Positions 13,729-22,317 of a DNA stretch of 53,949 nt are shown piece after piece. Below the pieces are notes generated by a model. That model was not told the DNA's origin, did no database searches, and saw only the letters and a list, made by a program, of their open reading frames with translations. Both the position numbers and the translations under genes were made by a program. Origin of the DNA: Verrucomicrobiota bacterium (GTDB lineage Bacteria; Verrucomicrobiota; Verrucomicrobiia; CAIQCK01); assembly GCA_016235595.1 (NCBI GenBank), contig JACRJX010000034.1:1-53949 (forward strand), written 5' to 3'. How positions within the stretch are numbered: position 1 is the first letter of the stretch; each line of letters opens with the position of its first letter.

Positions 13729-13929
13729 CTACGAGCTAGCGGCAGTGGGCGAGGTGCTCGCAACGCCAGCGGACGACATCTGGCTCTGGACGTTGTCGAA
13801 CGTGCTCGTGGTCTGCGTGCCGACGGCCTTGACGACCAGAATGGCAACGATGGCGATCAATGCCAGTACCAATCCGTATTCCACCAAGGATTGGCCACGC
13901 TTTGCTGCTTTCTGTAACAGTGCTTTCAT
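13729..13929 (-). CDS. flp: Flp-type (type IVb) pilin
   Basis: A 66-residue prepilin with a short basic leader 'MKALLQKAAKRG' and the processing motif 'KRGQSLVEYGLVLALIAI', which has the Glu5 and Tyr6 typical of Flp pilins. The hydrophobic helix 'LVLALIAIVAILVVKAVG' forms the pilus core and a Ser/Thr/Ala-rich tail follows. No tad secretion or prepilin peptidase genes are nearby, so assembly would depend on genes elsewhere. A GGCGC-GAAA-GCGCC hairpin lies in its 5' leader. Orphan Flp pilins next to unrelated genes are common in these bacteria. Confidence 0.88.
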   Translation of the reverse strand: MKALLQKAAKRGQSLVEYGLVLALIAIVAILVVKAVGTQTTSTFDNVQSQMSSAGVASTSPTAASS

Positions 13930-13953
13930 CGATTCCTGTCTTTCTGTTTTGGT

Positions 13954-13967
13954 GGCGCTTTCGCGCC
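13954..13967 (-). promoter_or_regulatory. Stem-loop in the pilin leader
   Basis: The minus-strand leader contains GGCGC, a GAAA tetraloop and GCGCC, 25-38 nt before the pilin ATG. It may stabilise an abundant structural mRNA. Confidence 0.4.
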
Positions 13968-14075
13968 GGGTTCTTTTTCTACTCCAAACGGACTCTCTCT
14001 ATTTACGTCTTTACGTGGCCGAAATCTACGCCATGGGACGTGAGCTGTAATGTCGGGAGGATGCGGAAAAAGTAA

Positions 14076-14090
14076 TCAGGGATTCCCTGA
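14076..14090. repeat. 15-bp palindrome upstream of the pilin gene
   Basis: TCAGGGATTCCCTGA is a perfect palindrome around one central base in the 246-bp intergenic region between the convergently placed lyase stop and the pilin start. It could be an operator; nothing else is recognisable in that gap. Confidence 0.4.
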
Positions 14091-14175
14091 CAGTTAGTTA
14101 CCCGGCGAAAGCGGCATCCCGCAGCACGTTTGGAGCCGTTTCGTTGTTGTGAGAAACTGCTGCGGTACAGCGCGT

Positions 14176-16527
14176 TCAGGGCTTGCGCGGTTCGATCGCG
14201 CGGCCCTCCCGGACAGGCGGAGTGTCACCGGTGTAACGGACGAGCAGTGGTTGTGCCGCAGTGTTGAGGCGGATAAAAAGCAGTTTACCGCTGAACTCAA
14301 TTGTTCCAAACCGTCCCGCGTTGATCCGTTTGGGCAGCGGTTGCGTGCCGGTGACGTGTTCAGCTCGCAGATCGTTCACATAGAGATCCACGCCGGCTCG
14401 CGTGTAGATCCGAAGAGCACACACCTCCGTGCGCCGTAGCGCGCGGTTGTCCAAGTCGGTTACAACGAGCCGTTGGGCTGCAATGTCGGGCGTGTCCCGT
14501 GGCAACGCGGGCAGGAGAATGCTCTCAATCACCTGCGGCGCGGGGCCGCGGCGGCGGATAACGGTGCATGGTGCAGGGTCAACTTGTTGAAAGCCAGGGG
14601 AGAACCAGCCTTGGCGCGGGCTGGAGGGATCGAGCGGCGATTGTTGCCAACCGCGCAGCAACTCAGTCTGCAGGTCAGCGTCCACCGGATAGATGGCCAA
14701 GTTGGGGCGGTTTGCGTTCGTGCTGTAACAGACCTTGGTCTGGTCGTGAATCTCAACGTTATTGGGCGGCAGCCAGTGAAAAAGCACCTCGTAAGTGTGC
14801 TCTCCACTTCCCGTTAACACATCATGCAGAACCCAGTAGTCCGGCTTCGCATAGAAGATCTCACGCCGTTGCGTTACGTGCCGCAGATTCTGTGGCCCCC
14901 AACCATCCTCATAAACACCCGAAACGAAATCGAACGCGTCGTTGGCAATCCAGTTGTTTTCGAGGGGTTGTTTTGCGACCCATGACGCTGGACATGCGCG
15001 GCGATTCTGGCCGAGACCGTCTACGAGGAGGGTGTTGTGCGTGATCGTGCTGGCGAAGTAATTGCGCCAGAAACCCGGCGAGTTGCTGTATACGCCCATT
15101 TCGTCTAGCAGATGGCTGGCGAAGCCATAGAGCACGAAGCTCAGCTTGTCCTCATGCTGGTGTTCCGTGCCGAAGGGTCCGGCCCGGAATGCCAACGCAA
15201 GGTCTGTAGGACGCCAGCCCGCGCCGGGCGGAATGCGCTCGTTGTAGGCGCGAGCCGTGACATTGGTGCGCCCGAGTCCGCGCATGACATAGATGCCGGC
15301 CCAAGGCGCAGCGGTGGAGGCCTGCGTGGGGGCGTCACCTTCGCGACCCAGCGTAATCATATAGCGCAACTGTTCGCGGCGGCGCTCGCCTTTTTCCGGT
15401 GGATAGAACGGCAGTGTTCGCAGCAGTTCAGGGGCGACATATGCAGGCGCCCAAGTGTCACCGAAGGCGGGCACCGTGCCATTGGGCAGCGTGATGCCAG
15501 CCAGGTATTCGGTTGCGCGCGCCAACCCGTCGCGAATGGTGTAACGCAGGGGCGTGCCATTGATCGCGGCAAGGGCCGTCATGTTTCGCAGCGATGCGAT
15601 GGCGACGCTCTGATAGCCCGGTGCGAGTTCCTTTAGCGCGCCGTCGGGATAAATCTCGTTCGCGATGAACCGTTCGGTTTCGTCGAGCGCCCACTGTTGC
15701 CAGCGCGCCGCGCCGCGCAGCTCCGGAAAGAAGGTCGTAACGGCATGAACCGCCTCAAGCTGCACGAGCCGCCGGTTCACCTCGTCGGGATTACGGATGC
15801 TGAAACGCGCTTTCTGAATGATGCCTTTGAAGAATGCGGCAAGCGTGTCCGGGGTTACGGAAGGCGATTGAAGGAAGTAGTTCAGGCCGTAAATCCACAT
15901 GGGCATCGAGTAAGCCGCGGTGAGACGCCGCCACGGCGACGGCGTGGCGCGCTCGTTAAACACGTAGGCTGCGGGATTGCGGGTGGTCCAGTCGCGGACC
16001 TGCGCTGCCCACTCGCGGCCATATTGTTCGTCGCGGGTGGCCCAGTAAGCCGGGCCAAGGATGTCACGCCACCAAGTGAAGCGATTGATGTAGAGCACCA
16101 GCGGCACCTGATAGTCCGGCATGCCATCCGGCAGTTTGGAAGGCAGGTATTGCCAGTCGATCGGTCCTTGGAAGCGAACGGCAACGCTCGCGGTCTTGAA
16201 CTGGTGGCTGAGAATGGCCTCCGCGGCTTCCAGCAACGCCCGCGGTGGTGTCTGGGCTTGTTGTGCGGGTTTCTCCCACCAGTTTAGAAACCAGACCGGC
16301 GAGCGCCGCTGCCGGAAATGCGTCAGTAACGCGCTCTTGGCTGCGGAAAAATCCTTCGCTTCGACGGCGATTCTGACGGCAGCGAGTTCGGGCCGGTCCA
16401 GCGCAAACGCGTCAAACAACTCGCGGTCGTTGTTAATCGGCACGGGCGGCGCGATTTCTTCAGGCGACGCGCCTGAAGCGATCAGAATAGTTGCCAGCCA
16501 GACGGCGGTGAGGATTGCACGTTTCAT
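14176..16527 (-). CDS. Exported heparinase II/III-family protein (polysaccharide lyase-like)
   Basis: A 783-residue secreted protein. The ATG at 16527 is preferred over an upstream GTG. Residues 1-20 are a signal peptide ('AILTAVWLATILIASGA'). The N-terminal half is a helical toroid of the kind found in PL8, PL12, PL15, PL17 and PL21 lyases ('LALAFRAG' follows). The heparinase II/III-like beta-domain contains 'GPFGTEHQHEDKLSFVLYGF' and 'STITHNTLLVDGLGQ', with the His residues usually involved in metal binding and beta-elimination. It probably cleaves an acidic polysaccharide in the periplasm or outside. It is 18 bp upstream of the end of the GH51 gene on the same strand, suggesting an operon in which GH51 is first. 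The exact substrate cannot be told. Confidence 0.82.
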   Translation of the reverse strand: MKRAILTAVWLATILIASGASPEEIAPPVPINNDRELFDAFALDRPELAAVRIAVEAKDFSAAKSALLTHFRQRRSPVWFLNWWEKPAQQAQTPPRALLEAAEAILSHQFKTASVAVRFQGPIDWQYLPSKLPDGMPDYQVPLVLYINRFTWWRDILGPAYWATRDEQYGREWAAQVRDWTTRNPAAYVFNERATPSPWRRLTAAYSMPMWIYGLNYFLQSPSVTPDTLAAFFKGIIQKARFSIRNPDEVNRRLVQLEAVHAVTTFFPELRGAARWQQWALDETERFIANEIYPDGALKELAPGYQSVAIASLRNMTALAAINGTPLRYTIRDGLARATEYLAGITLPNGTVPAFGDTWAPAYVAPELLRTLPFYPPEKGERRREQLRYMITLGREGDAPTQASTAAPWAGIYVMRGLGRTNVTARAYNERIPPGAGWRPTDLALAFRAGPFGTEHQHEDKLSFVLYGFASHLLDEMGVYSNSPGFWRNYFASTITHNTLLVDGLGQNRRACPASWVAKQPLENNWIANDAFDFVSGVYEDGWGPQNLRHVTQRREIFYAKPDYWVLHDVLTGSGEHTYEVLFHWLPPNNVEIHDQTKVCYSTNANRPNLAIYPVDADLQTELLRGWQQSPLDPSSPRQGWFSPGFQQVDPAPCTVIRRRGPAPQVIESILLPALPRDTPDIAAQRLVVTDLDNRALRRTEVCALRIYTRAGVDLYVNDLRAEHVTGTQPLPKRINAGRFGTIEFSGKLLFIRLNTAAQPLLVRYTGDTPPVREGRAIEPRKP

Positions 16528-16545
16528 GGTCGGCACAAGCTGATG

Positions 16546-18345
16546 CTACCGTCGGAACTCCACCACGGTAACCGAGTGGGCAGGGGCGGTGATTTGATAG
16601 GCCGCAAGCCCTTGGGTGAGTTTGCGCGTGCGGGGCGCCAACGCGGTGGGATTCTCGAAATCGCGCTTCGTTGCCGGTACGTCAGCCGCAAGCGTCCATT
16701 CCTCGGCGGCATGCGGCTTCCATTTGCCGAAATCAAGGGACAGGTTGAACTCTCGTTTCAGATCGCGATTCAGGACAGCCACGCTGTATTTCGAGCCCGT
16801 GTTGTTGCGGACGGCAAGCACATCAAGCGATGGATTGTCGCAAGCGACTGCGACCCTCTTGCCAACCATCCGTTGACGATAGATGGCCAGCACGTCGCCC
16901 AGCGGCGTCAGAAACGCGCGGCCCTTGTCATACTGGACAGCGCCGCCGGCCCAGCCGTTGATGAGGTCCGATGAGCAGGCATAGTCCACAAAACCTTCCT
17001 GCCGTGCCAGCATGTGCAGCATTGACGCGCCGAACAGTGCCGCAGCCTTCGACCAGTTGTGGAACCCTTTGTCGTTGAGGTTCCATTCGTTCAACGTCAC
17101 GCGCACCTTGTGGCCCGGGCATTCTGTTTGAATCATCCCCTTCAGTTCGTTGAGAAACTTCTCGTAGCGGAGTGGTTCGGCCATCAATCCGTCGAACTCG
17201 CCGTGGTTCGTATAGAGATGCTGGGCCAGGTATTCAATCTGTCCGCCGATCTGCTTGAGAACCGTACGGTTCCAATTCAGGTCGTGACCGACGGCGATGA
17301 ACTTGATGCTTTTGTCGGCAGCCTTCATCGCCTCGATGTAGTCGAGGCAAGTTCGCGCATAAGCAGCGGCGTTGGTGTGTCCGACTTCCCAGTGGCCATA
17401 GATTTCATTGCCGAGTTCCCAATACTTCACCTTGTGGCCGCGGCGCCTGCAGTACCTTACCCACTCTGCCGCCTCCTGTGCCGTCGCCCCATTGCCACCG
17501 ACGTTGACACAGATGACCGGTTCGGCGTGCAGCGCGTGACAAACGGAGATGAACTCGTCGGTGCCGAAATCATTCGATTCGACCGGGCCTTTCGGCCATG
17601 CGGCGTTCGCGCGGGCAGGGCGGTCGTTGCGAGGGCCAATGCCATCGCGCCAGTGATACGTTTGCGCAAAGTTCCCACCCGGCCAGCGCAGCCAGGTCGG
17701 GCTGAGTTGCTTCAGCAGCGGCACCACGGCGGGATTCATTCCTGCCGTCGTCGCGGAAGGAATCATCGACGGCGCGCCGATCACAAAGGTTCCCTCGCCA
17801 CGCACGATGAACCGCATGGAGGCGGGCGCGATTTCAGCCGGGGCGTTCAGCACCTGCGTCGCGAACCGGCCCTTGATGCGCGGCACGCGGGCTTTGCCGT
17901 GGCAAATCACCCGGTTGCCGTGAAGGTAGGCAAACTCAATCTCTCCTCTGAACTGCTCTGTGTTGATGAATGCCGTGCCGCGATAACGCTTCCCGGGCAC
18001 CCCGTAGATACCCGTCAACTCCACACCCACCTCGCCGCCACCGGGACTCAGGTAAACCTCATTATTCTTACGGGCGACCTTCGCGGGGTCGCCGATCACG
18101 CGCCAAGACCTTCCCATAGGCGCATCCGCGGTTGCTGGGTCGGCGAATTTGCGGTCGGGCAGCACCTCCGCCCACAGACCGCCCTCGATGCAAGAGTGCA
18201 TATGTTCGAGAAACCCGCCAAACAGCTTGGCACTGACCTCGACAGTCGGCTTGGTGACGGTATCGATCTTGATCGTGGCCTCCTCGGCGACAACCAAGGG
18301 CAACGATAGACCGAGGACAAACGTCAGGATGGAGGTCATTTTCAT
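16546..18345 (-). CDS. Alpha-L-arabinofuranosidase, GH51 family, exported
   Basis: A 599-residue protein with a signal peptide (residues 1-20, cut near 'LVVAEE'). The N-terminal 'KLFGGFLEHMHSCIEGGLWA' is a standard GH51 opening strand. A beta-sandwich-like segment follows, then the TIM barrel with 'LRWPGGNFAQTYHWRDGIGP' (220-239). The catalytic acid/base is Glu314 in 'WELGNEIYG' and the nucleophile Glu420 in 'VTLNEWN'; both are present. The C-terminal beta-domain ends 'ALAPRTRKLTQGLAAY'. The enzyme removes alpha-linked arabinofuranose from arabinan, arabinoxylan or pectin side chains. It precedes the heparinase-like gene on the same strand with an 18-bp gap. Confidence 0.92.
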   Translation of the reverse strand: MKMTSILTFVLGLSLPLVVAEEATIKIDTVTKPTVEVSAKLFGGFLEHMHSCIEGGLWAEVLPDRKFADPATADAPMGRSWRVIGDPAKVARKNNEVYLSPGGGEVGVELTGIYGVPGKRYRGTAFINTEQFRGEIEFAYLHGNRVICHGKARVPRIKGRFATQVLNAPAEIAPASMRFIVRGEGTFVIGAPSMIPSATTAGMNPAVVPLLKQLSPTWLRWPGGNFAQTYHWRDGIGPRNDRPARANAAWPKGPVESNDFGTDEFISVCHALHAEPVICVNVGGNGATAQEAAEWVRYCRRRGHKVKYWELGNEIYGHWEVGHTNAAAYARTCLDYIEAMKAADKSIKFIAVGHDLNWNRTVLKQIGGQIEYLAQHLYTNHGEFDGLMAEPLRYEKFLNELKGMIQTECPGHKVRVTLNEWNLNDKGFHNWSKAAALFGASMLHMLARQEGFVDYACSSDLINGWAGGAVQYDKGRAFLTPLGDVLAIYRQRMVGKRVAVACDNPSLDVLAVRNNTGSKYSVAVLNRDLKREFNLSLDFGKWKPHAAEEWTLAADVPATKRDFENPTALAPRTRKLTQGLAAYQITAPAHSVTVVEFRR

Positions 18346-18406
18346 GTGCGGGGCCGAGTGTAGTCGGCGTGAACGAGGGATTGCAACTCCGGTTCTATAA
18401 ACGAAG

Positions 18407-18436
18407 AAGCCTCGACCTTTTCAGGTCGAGGCTTTT
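18407..18436 (+). terminator. Strong palindromic hairpin, terminator-like
   Basis: AAGCCTCGACCT and AGGTCGAGGCTT are perfect 12-bp arms around TTTC, followed by TT on the plus strand (a TTTT run including the arm end). Neither flanking gene ends here; both start from this region. It may be a REP-like palindrome or insulate divergent transcription. Confidence 0.5.
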
Positions 18437-18499
18437 CGAGACGATACAGAACGCCAGACCGGCTCGTCTTGCCGGCGGGGGGAGCACGAGCGGCTAGGA

Positions 18500-18510
18500 G
18501 GGGGGGGGGG
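18500..18510. repeat. 11-base poly-G tract
   Basis: An uninterrupted run of eleven G bases lies in the divergent promoter region. Such runs are prone to slippage and may also be a sequencing or assembly error. Confidence 0.7.
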
Positions 18511-18751
18511 TGCCGCGCGGGTGGTGTCCTGCAAAATTGTTTAGAGTGTTCATTCCAATTGCTGTAACTGTGTTAAGTATCGGCAGGACGCCGTAATCTT
18601 GCAAGCCATACCCGATGCGACAAAAGTATCATTGCCGCCGACCCCGGGAACGGGCCTTGTTGAGGCGTCCAATGTGGATGTGAAGAAGTGTGGAGCGAAC
18701 AAGCGGCACACGTTATGCTCTGACAAGCGACAGAAACTGAGGTTTGATGCC

Positions 18752-19510
18752 ATGAATATCATCATGAAAACGGCCGCAATTTCCGCTGTTTGTCTGACAA
18801 TTCAAGTGCTTTTGTCAGCAACAGTTGGTGCGGAGCCAACGCGGCAATGGACTTCGCTGTTCAACGGCAAGGACCTTTCCGGTTGGATGGTGAAGTGTCA
18901 GACGGCTGATAAGGAGAAGACGTTTTGGACCGTGACGGACGGCGCGATCCAGTGTGACTCCATTGGCCGCAAGGAGCACAACTACGTCTGGCTCGTCAGC
19001 AAGCAGGAGTTTGGCGATTTTGAGTTGCGGCTGAAGTTCCAGGTGTTCCGCGAGTCGCCCGGTAACAGTGGGCTCCAGTTCCGCAGCCGTTACGACGAGG
19101 GCTGGAAAGGTGGTTGGTTGGACGGCCCACAGGTGGACATTCATTCACCCGCCGCAATGTCGTGGCGCACGGGCCTTATCTACGACGAGACGCGCGAGGA
19201 ACGGCGCTGGATTTCACCCAGCCTGAAAAACTCGCGGATGGATCCCGCGTTCAAGCCTGCGCAGCACATCTTCAAGTATTCCACTGACGGCGACGGTTGG
19301 AACACGCTGACCCTGCGTTGCCACGGCACGCGCGTCACCACGATCCTGAACGGCGTTCCCGTCACCGAATGGGAGGGCAGGGGAGTACTGGACAACGCCG
19401 CGCACGCCGTCCACCGCGTCGGCCTCAAGGGCCACTTTGCGCTACAACTTCATAGCGGCGACGAGTTGCGCATTCGGTTCAAGGAGATTGAGGTAACGGA
19501 ATTGCAGTAA
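18752..19510 (+). CDS. DUF1080 (3-keto-disaccharide hydrolase-type) secreted protein
   Basis: A 252-residue secreted protein starting at the ATG at 18752, with a signal peptide (residues 1-27, ending near 'ATVGAEP'). The DUF1080 domain starts with 'WTSLFNGKDLSGWMVK', followed by 'FWTVTDGAIQCD', 'EFGDFELRLKFQVF', 'NSGLQFRSRYDEG' and the end 'HFALQLHSGDELRIRFKEIE'. All are signature blocks. The fold is a concanavalin-like jelly roll; members characterised in recent years hydrolyse 3-keto-glycosides or bind sugars. This family is especially abundant in Verrucomicrobiota and Planctomycetota. It stands alone and opposite to GH51. The exact substrate is unknown. Confidence 0.85.
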   Translation: MNIIMKTAAISAVCLTIQVLLSATVGAEPTRQWTSLFNGKDLSGWMVKCQTADKEKTFWTVTDGAIQCDSIGRKEHNYVWLVSKQEFGDFELRLKFQVFRESPGNSGLQFRSRYDEGWKGGWLDGPQVDIHSPAAMSWRTGLIYDETREERRWISPSLKNSRMDPAFKPAQHIFKYSTDGDGWNTLTLRCHGTRVTTILNGVPVTEWEGRGVLDNAAHAVHRVGLKGHFALQLHSGDELRIRFKEIEVTELQ

Positions 19511-19626
19511 GGCCGGGCGTGGTGTTTGGACGATGTGCGGAACCGCTGGGTTTGCGAGCAGAGGTTCGTCCCTCGACTTTTACGCAAGCGCCGGGTTAGT
19601 GTCGCTGAGCAAACTGGAGATCATTC

Positions 19627-20769
19627 GTGCGCGTTTGTCATGTTATCACACGACTCATCGTTGGCGGGGCGCAGGAAAACACCCTGGCCAGCGTGATTGG
19701 CTTGCGACGGCTGCCGGGCTACGAATGTGTTGACCTCATCAGTGGCATCGAAACGGGCGCAGAAGGTTCGTTACTTGAACAGGCGCGGCGCGCGGGCGTT
19801 GAACCGATCTGGTTGAAATCGCTGCGCCGTTCCATCAACCCGTTCTATGACGCGCAAGCGTTTCTTGAACTGGTCCGGCAATTTCGGCGAGGCCGTTACG
19901 ACATCGTTCACACTCACAGCGGCAAGGCGGGCTTTCTTGGCAGACTTGCGGCGCGTGCCGCAGGCGTGCCGTTCATCGTCCATACCATCCACGGGCCATC
20001 TTTTGGAACATTTCAAGGTGCGGTGGCCAACGCGGCGCTCACGCTTGCCGAACGGGTCGCTGGCTGGGTTACGACGCGATTTGTGTCTGTCGCGGACGCG
20101 ATGAGCCGGCAATATCTCGGTGCCGGTATCGGGCGCGCGCAGGACTATGTCACGATACGCAGTGGATTTGACGTGGCATGCTTCGCAAACGCGCAGCCGG
20201 ACACAGTGCTTCGCGCGAAGCTGGCAGGAGGGCCGATTGTGGCACAGATGGCACGGCTGTTTGAGTTGAAGGGATGGGAGATGTTTTTTGAAATGGCGCG
20301 CGCCTTGCCGGAGGCGAGGTTCCTGGTGATTGGCGACGGTCCGTGGCGGGTGAAGTTGGAGGCGTGGGCCATGGAACCCGAATTGAAAGGACGCGTCCAC
20401 TTTGCGGGACTGGTGCCGCCGGCGGACGTGCCTCAATGCGTCGCCAGCGCAGACGTGTTTGTTCATCTCTCGTTGCGCGAAGGTCTGCCGCGCGCTGTGG
20501 TACAGGCGCTTGCTGCCGCCAAACCGGTCGTGGCTCACGCGTTGGACGGCACGCCGGAGGTTATTAGCGACGGCCAGAGCGGCTTCCTGGTTCCACCGGG
20601 CGACTGTGCATCGTTGGTGGATCGGGTGCAACGGCTATTGCGCGACCCGGCGATGGCCTCTAGCATGGGCGGACGTGGACAGGCGCGTGTGTTACAGGAT
20701 TTCACAATAGAAACAATGGTCAACCGACTCGATGAGTTGTATCGCTCTGGTGGAACTTCTGGCTCATGA
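19627..20769 (+). CDS. Family 4 glycosyltransferase
   Basis: A 380-residue cytoplasmic enzyme of GT4 type. It starts with a GTG at 19627. The N-terminal Rossmann half has 'VCHVITRLIVGGAQENTL' and 'DIVHTHSGKAGFLGRLAA'; the C-terminal half has 'GPIVAQMARLFELKGWEMF' and the nucleotide-sugar site 'FVHLSLREGLPRAVVQALAA' with the EX7E-like Glu pair (E of REGLP and nearby), then 'TPEVISDGQSGFLVPPGD'. It transfers a sugar, probably from a nucleotide donor, onto a lipid-linked or growing glycan. Its stop overlaps the start of the sugar-1-phosphate transferase gene (ATGA), so both likely act in the same exopolysaccharide or cell-wall polymer pathway. Confidence 0.87.
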   Translation: MRVCHVITRLIVGGAQENTLASVIGLRRLPGYECVDLISGIETGAEGSLLEQARRAGVEPIWLKSLRRSINPFYDAQAFLELVRQFRRGRYDIVHTHSGKAGFLGRLAARAAGVPFIVHTIHGPSFGTFQGAVANAALTLAERVAGWVTTRFVSVADAMSRQYLGAGIGRAQDYVTIRSGFDVACFANAQPDTVLRAKLAGGPIVAQMARLFELKGWEMFFEMARALPEARFLVIGDGPWRVKLEAWAMEPELKGRVHFAGLVPPADVPQCVASADVFVHLSLREGLPRAVVQALAAAKPVVAHALDGTPEVISDGQSGFLVPPGDCASLVDRVQRLLRDPAMASSMGGRGQARVLQDFTIETMVNRLDELYRSGGTSGS

Positions 20770-21806
20770 GCAACTCGATTCCCGTTCTCAGCTTTGTGAT
20801 TGCGGCCGTCGTTGCGCTCGCGCTGACGCCGGTGGCGCGGCTGGCATCGCGCCGGTTGGGGTTTTTGGATGCCCCAGGAGGTCGCAAGACTCAGGCCGAA
20901 CCCGTGGCGTTACTCGGTGGCGTGGCTGTGTTTGTCGCCGTCTTGACTGGATTGTGGGTCGCTGGCGCGCCAGGACTGGCGCGGGATGCCCGGCATCTGA
21001 CGGGTGTTCTGGCTGGCGGCGCGATGGCGTTGGTGCTCGGCCTGGTGGATGACTGGTTTGATTTGAAGGCCGCGCCAAAACTCGCGGGCCAGATAGCCAT
21101 CGCGCTGGTGGCGGTGGCCTTCGGTTTGCGCGTGACGCTCTTCATCCCCCTGCCGGCGGCGCAGTGCGTGGTGACCGTGCTCTGGCTGGTGACGGTCATG
21201 AATGCGCTGAACTTCATGGACAACATGAATGGCCTTTGCCCCGGCGTCGGCGCGATCTGCGCACTGATCTTCGGCGGCATCGCCGTGGCACACGGACAGG
21301 CGCTCCCGGCCGCGCTCGCGGCAGCAACGGCAGGCGCATTGTTGGGTTTCCTGCCGTGGAATTTTCCTCGCGCGAGGATTTTCCTCGGCGACAGCGGCAG
21401 TCATCTTGTGGGCTTCCTGCTCGGCGCGTTGGCGTTGCTGCCGCATTACTACTTGATTCGCGACCCCAGCCCGACGGTGTTGCCGGTGTTGATTCCGCTG
21501 ATCGTCCTGTCGTTGCCGTTGTTCGATCTGGTGGCGGTCATGTGGCAACGATGGCGGCGTGGCGCGCCGGTTTATATCGGCGACACAAACCACATCTCGC
21601 ACCGGTTCGTGCGGCTTGGACTATCGCGCGTGGCGGCGGTGTGGGTGCTTTACCTGCTGACGTCAGTATTGGGCGTGGGCGCGCTGGTGCTGTTGTGGGC
21701 GCCGCCGTGGGTTGCGGCACTGGTGGTAGTCCAAACACTGGGCGTGTTAGCGGTCGTGACGGCGTTACAGCACTTCGGCGCGAAACAGAAGTCTGCGCCT
21801 TACTGA
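20766..21806 (+). CDS. Polyprenyl-phosphate sugar-1-phosphate transferase (WecA/TagO type)
   Basis: A 346-residue integral membrane enzyme with about ten hydrophobic segments. It transfers a sugar-1-phosphate (usually GlcNAc-1-P) to undecaprenyl phosphate, starting polysaccharide or teichoic-acid-like synthesis. Family motifs are present: 'GLVDDWFDLKAAPKLAGQ' near 92-109 with the two Asp that bind Mg2+, 'NFMDNMNGL' at 149-157, 'IFLGDSGSHLVGFLLGALA' at 205-223 and the cytoplasmic 'DTNHISHRFVRLGLS' loop. The start is translationally coupled to the upstream glycosyltransferase. The last transmembrane segments are complete. MraY is less likely because the flanking genes are not cell-division genes. 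Confidence 0.88.
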   Translation: MSNSIPVLSFVIAAVVALALTPVARLASRRLGFLDAPGGRKTQAEPVALLGGVAVFVAVLTGLWVAGAPGLARDARHLTGVLAGGAMALVLGLVDDWFDLKAAPKLAGQIAIALVAVAFGLRVTLFIPLPAAQCVVTVLWLVTVMNALNFMDNMNGLCPGVGAICALIFGGIAVAHGQALPAALAAATAGALLGFLPWNFPRARIFLGDSGSHLVGFLLGALALLPHYYLIRDPSPTVLPVLIPLIVLSLPLFDLVAVMWQRWRRGAPVYIGDTNHISHRFVRLGLSRVAAVWVLYLLTSVLGVGALVLLWAPPWVAALVVVQTLGVLAVVTALQHFGAKQKSAPY

Positions 21807-21860
21807 GTACAGCAGGATTTACGGCGGCTCGGCCGCAAGAACTTCCCCGGCCGAATTCTT

Positions 21861-22256
21861 CTACAGCGTGGGCTTTGTGGGGTTCTGTGTCTCTTCCCTT
21901 ACCCGGCGTTGCATGAGGTCCAGATATCGGTCGGCTTCCTCGACACTGGCGAAAACGGTTTCTTTGGGCAACGCGTTGGCGATCTCGATGACCTTGCGGA
22001 TCGGCGGCTGCAAGTGCGCGAGAACGCATCGACCGCCATGCGATCCGAGAGCCGTGGCAGTTTTCATCAGCACTCGCAATCCCATGCTGCTCAGGTAATC
22101 GAGCTTGGCCATGTCAAACATCAACACGCGGGTGCTGGCTGTGAGTAGGGGGCGGATGCGTTCCTCGCACTGGACGTAGGTTTGGGTATCCAGACGGCCG
22201 TTCAGAGCAACCCGGACACGGCCTTCCGGTTGGTTCTCGACTATGATCTCCAGCAT
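21861..22256 (-). CDS. STAS-domain anti-anti-sigma factor
   Basis: A 131-residue cytoplasmic protein consisting of one STAS domain. The fold starts 'LEIIVENQPEGRVRVALNG' and the phosphoacceptor loop is 'LDYLSSMGLRVLMK' with Ser57 aligned to the SpoIIAA phosphoserine. It has a good AAAGGA site before the ATG at 22256. In partner switching the unphosphorylated form binds the RsbW-like kinase and frees a sigma factor or other target. It is the last gene of a long minus-strand block that also encodes an RsbU phosphatase and another STAS protein. The target is not visible. Confidence 0.85.
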   Translation of the reverse strand: MLEIIVENQPEGRVRVALNGRLDTQTYVQCEERIRPLLTASTRVLMFDMAKLDYLSSMGLRVLMKTATALGSHGGRCVLAHLQPPIRKVIEIANALPKETVFASVEEADRYLDLMQRRVREETQNPTKPTL

Positions 22257-22317
22257 GGTTTGTCCTTTCGCTGCGTTCGATTGATCGGGATGCGGGCAGG
22301 CTGTGCCGCAGTTCCGC

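Larger units (their letters stand above)
18346..18751. other. 406-bp intergenic region with hairpin and poly-G tract
   Basis: Between the GH51 gene and the DUF1080 gene, which point away from each other. It contains a strong hairpin at 18407-18434 and an 11-base G run at 18500-18510. An in-frame leader of 51 codons exists before the DUF1080 start but has no recognisable family and is regarded as non-coding. No tRNA or other RNA gene is seen. Promoters for both flanking genes should lie here; none was convincingly identified. Confidence 0.6.

Noticed and set aside
17059..18309. 416-codon open frame on the plus strand opposite the GH51 gene
   Set aside because: It is antisense to a well-supported enzyme with intact catalytic residues; composition (many His/Arg/Ala) is typical of a GC-rich shadow frame.
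18599..18751. N-terminal extension of the DUF1080 protein by 51 residues
   Set aside because: The extension would bury the clear signal peptide that starts at 18752 and matches no family.
20766..21806. MraY of peptidoglycan synthesis
   Set aside because: No cell-wall or division genes are adjacent and it is coupled to a GT4 glycosyltransferase; the WecA/TagO group fits better.
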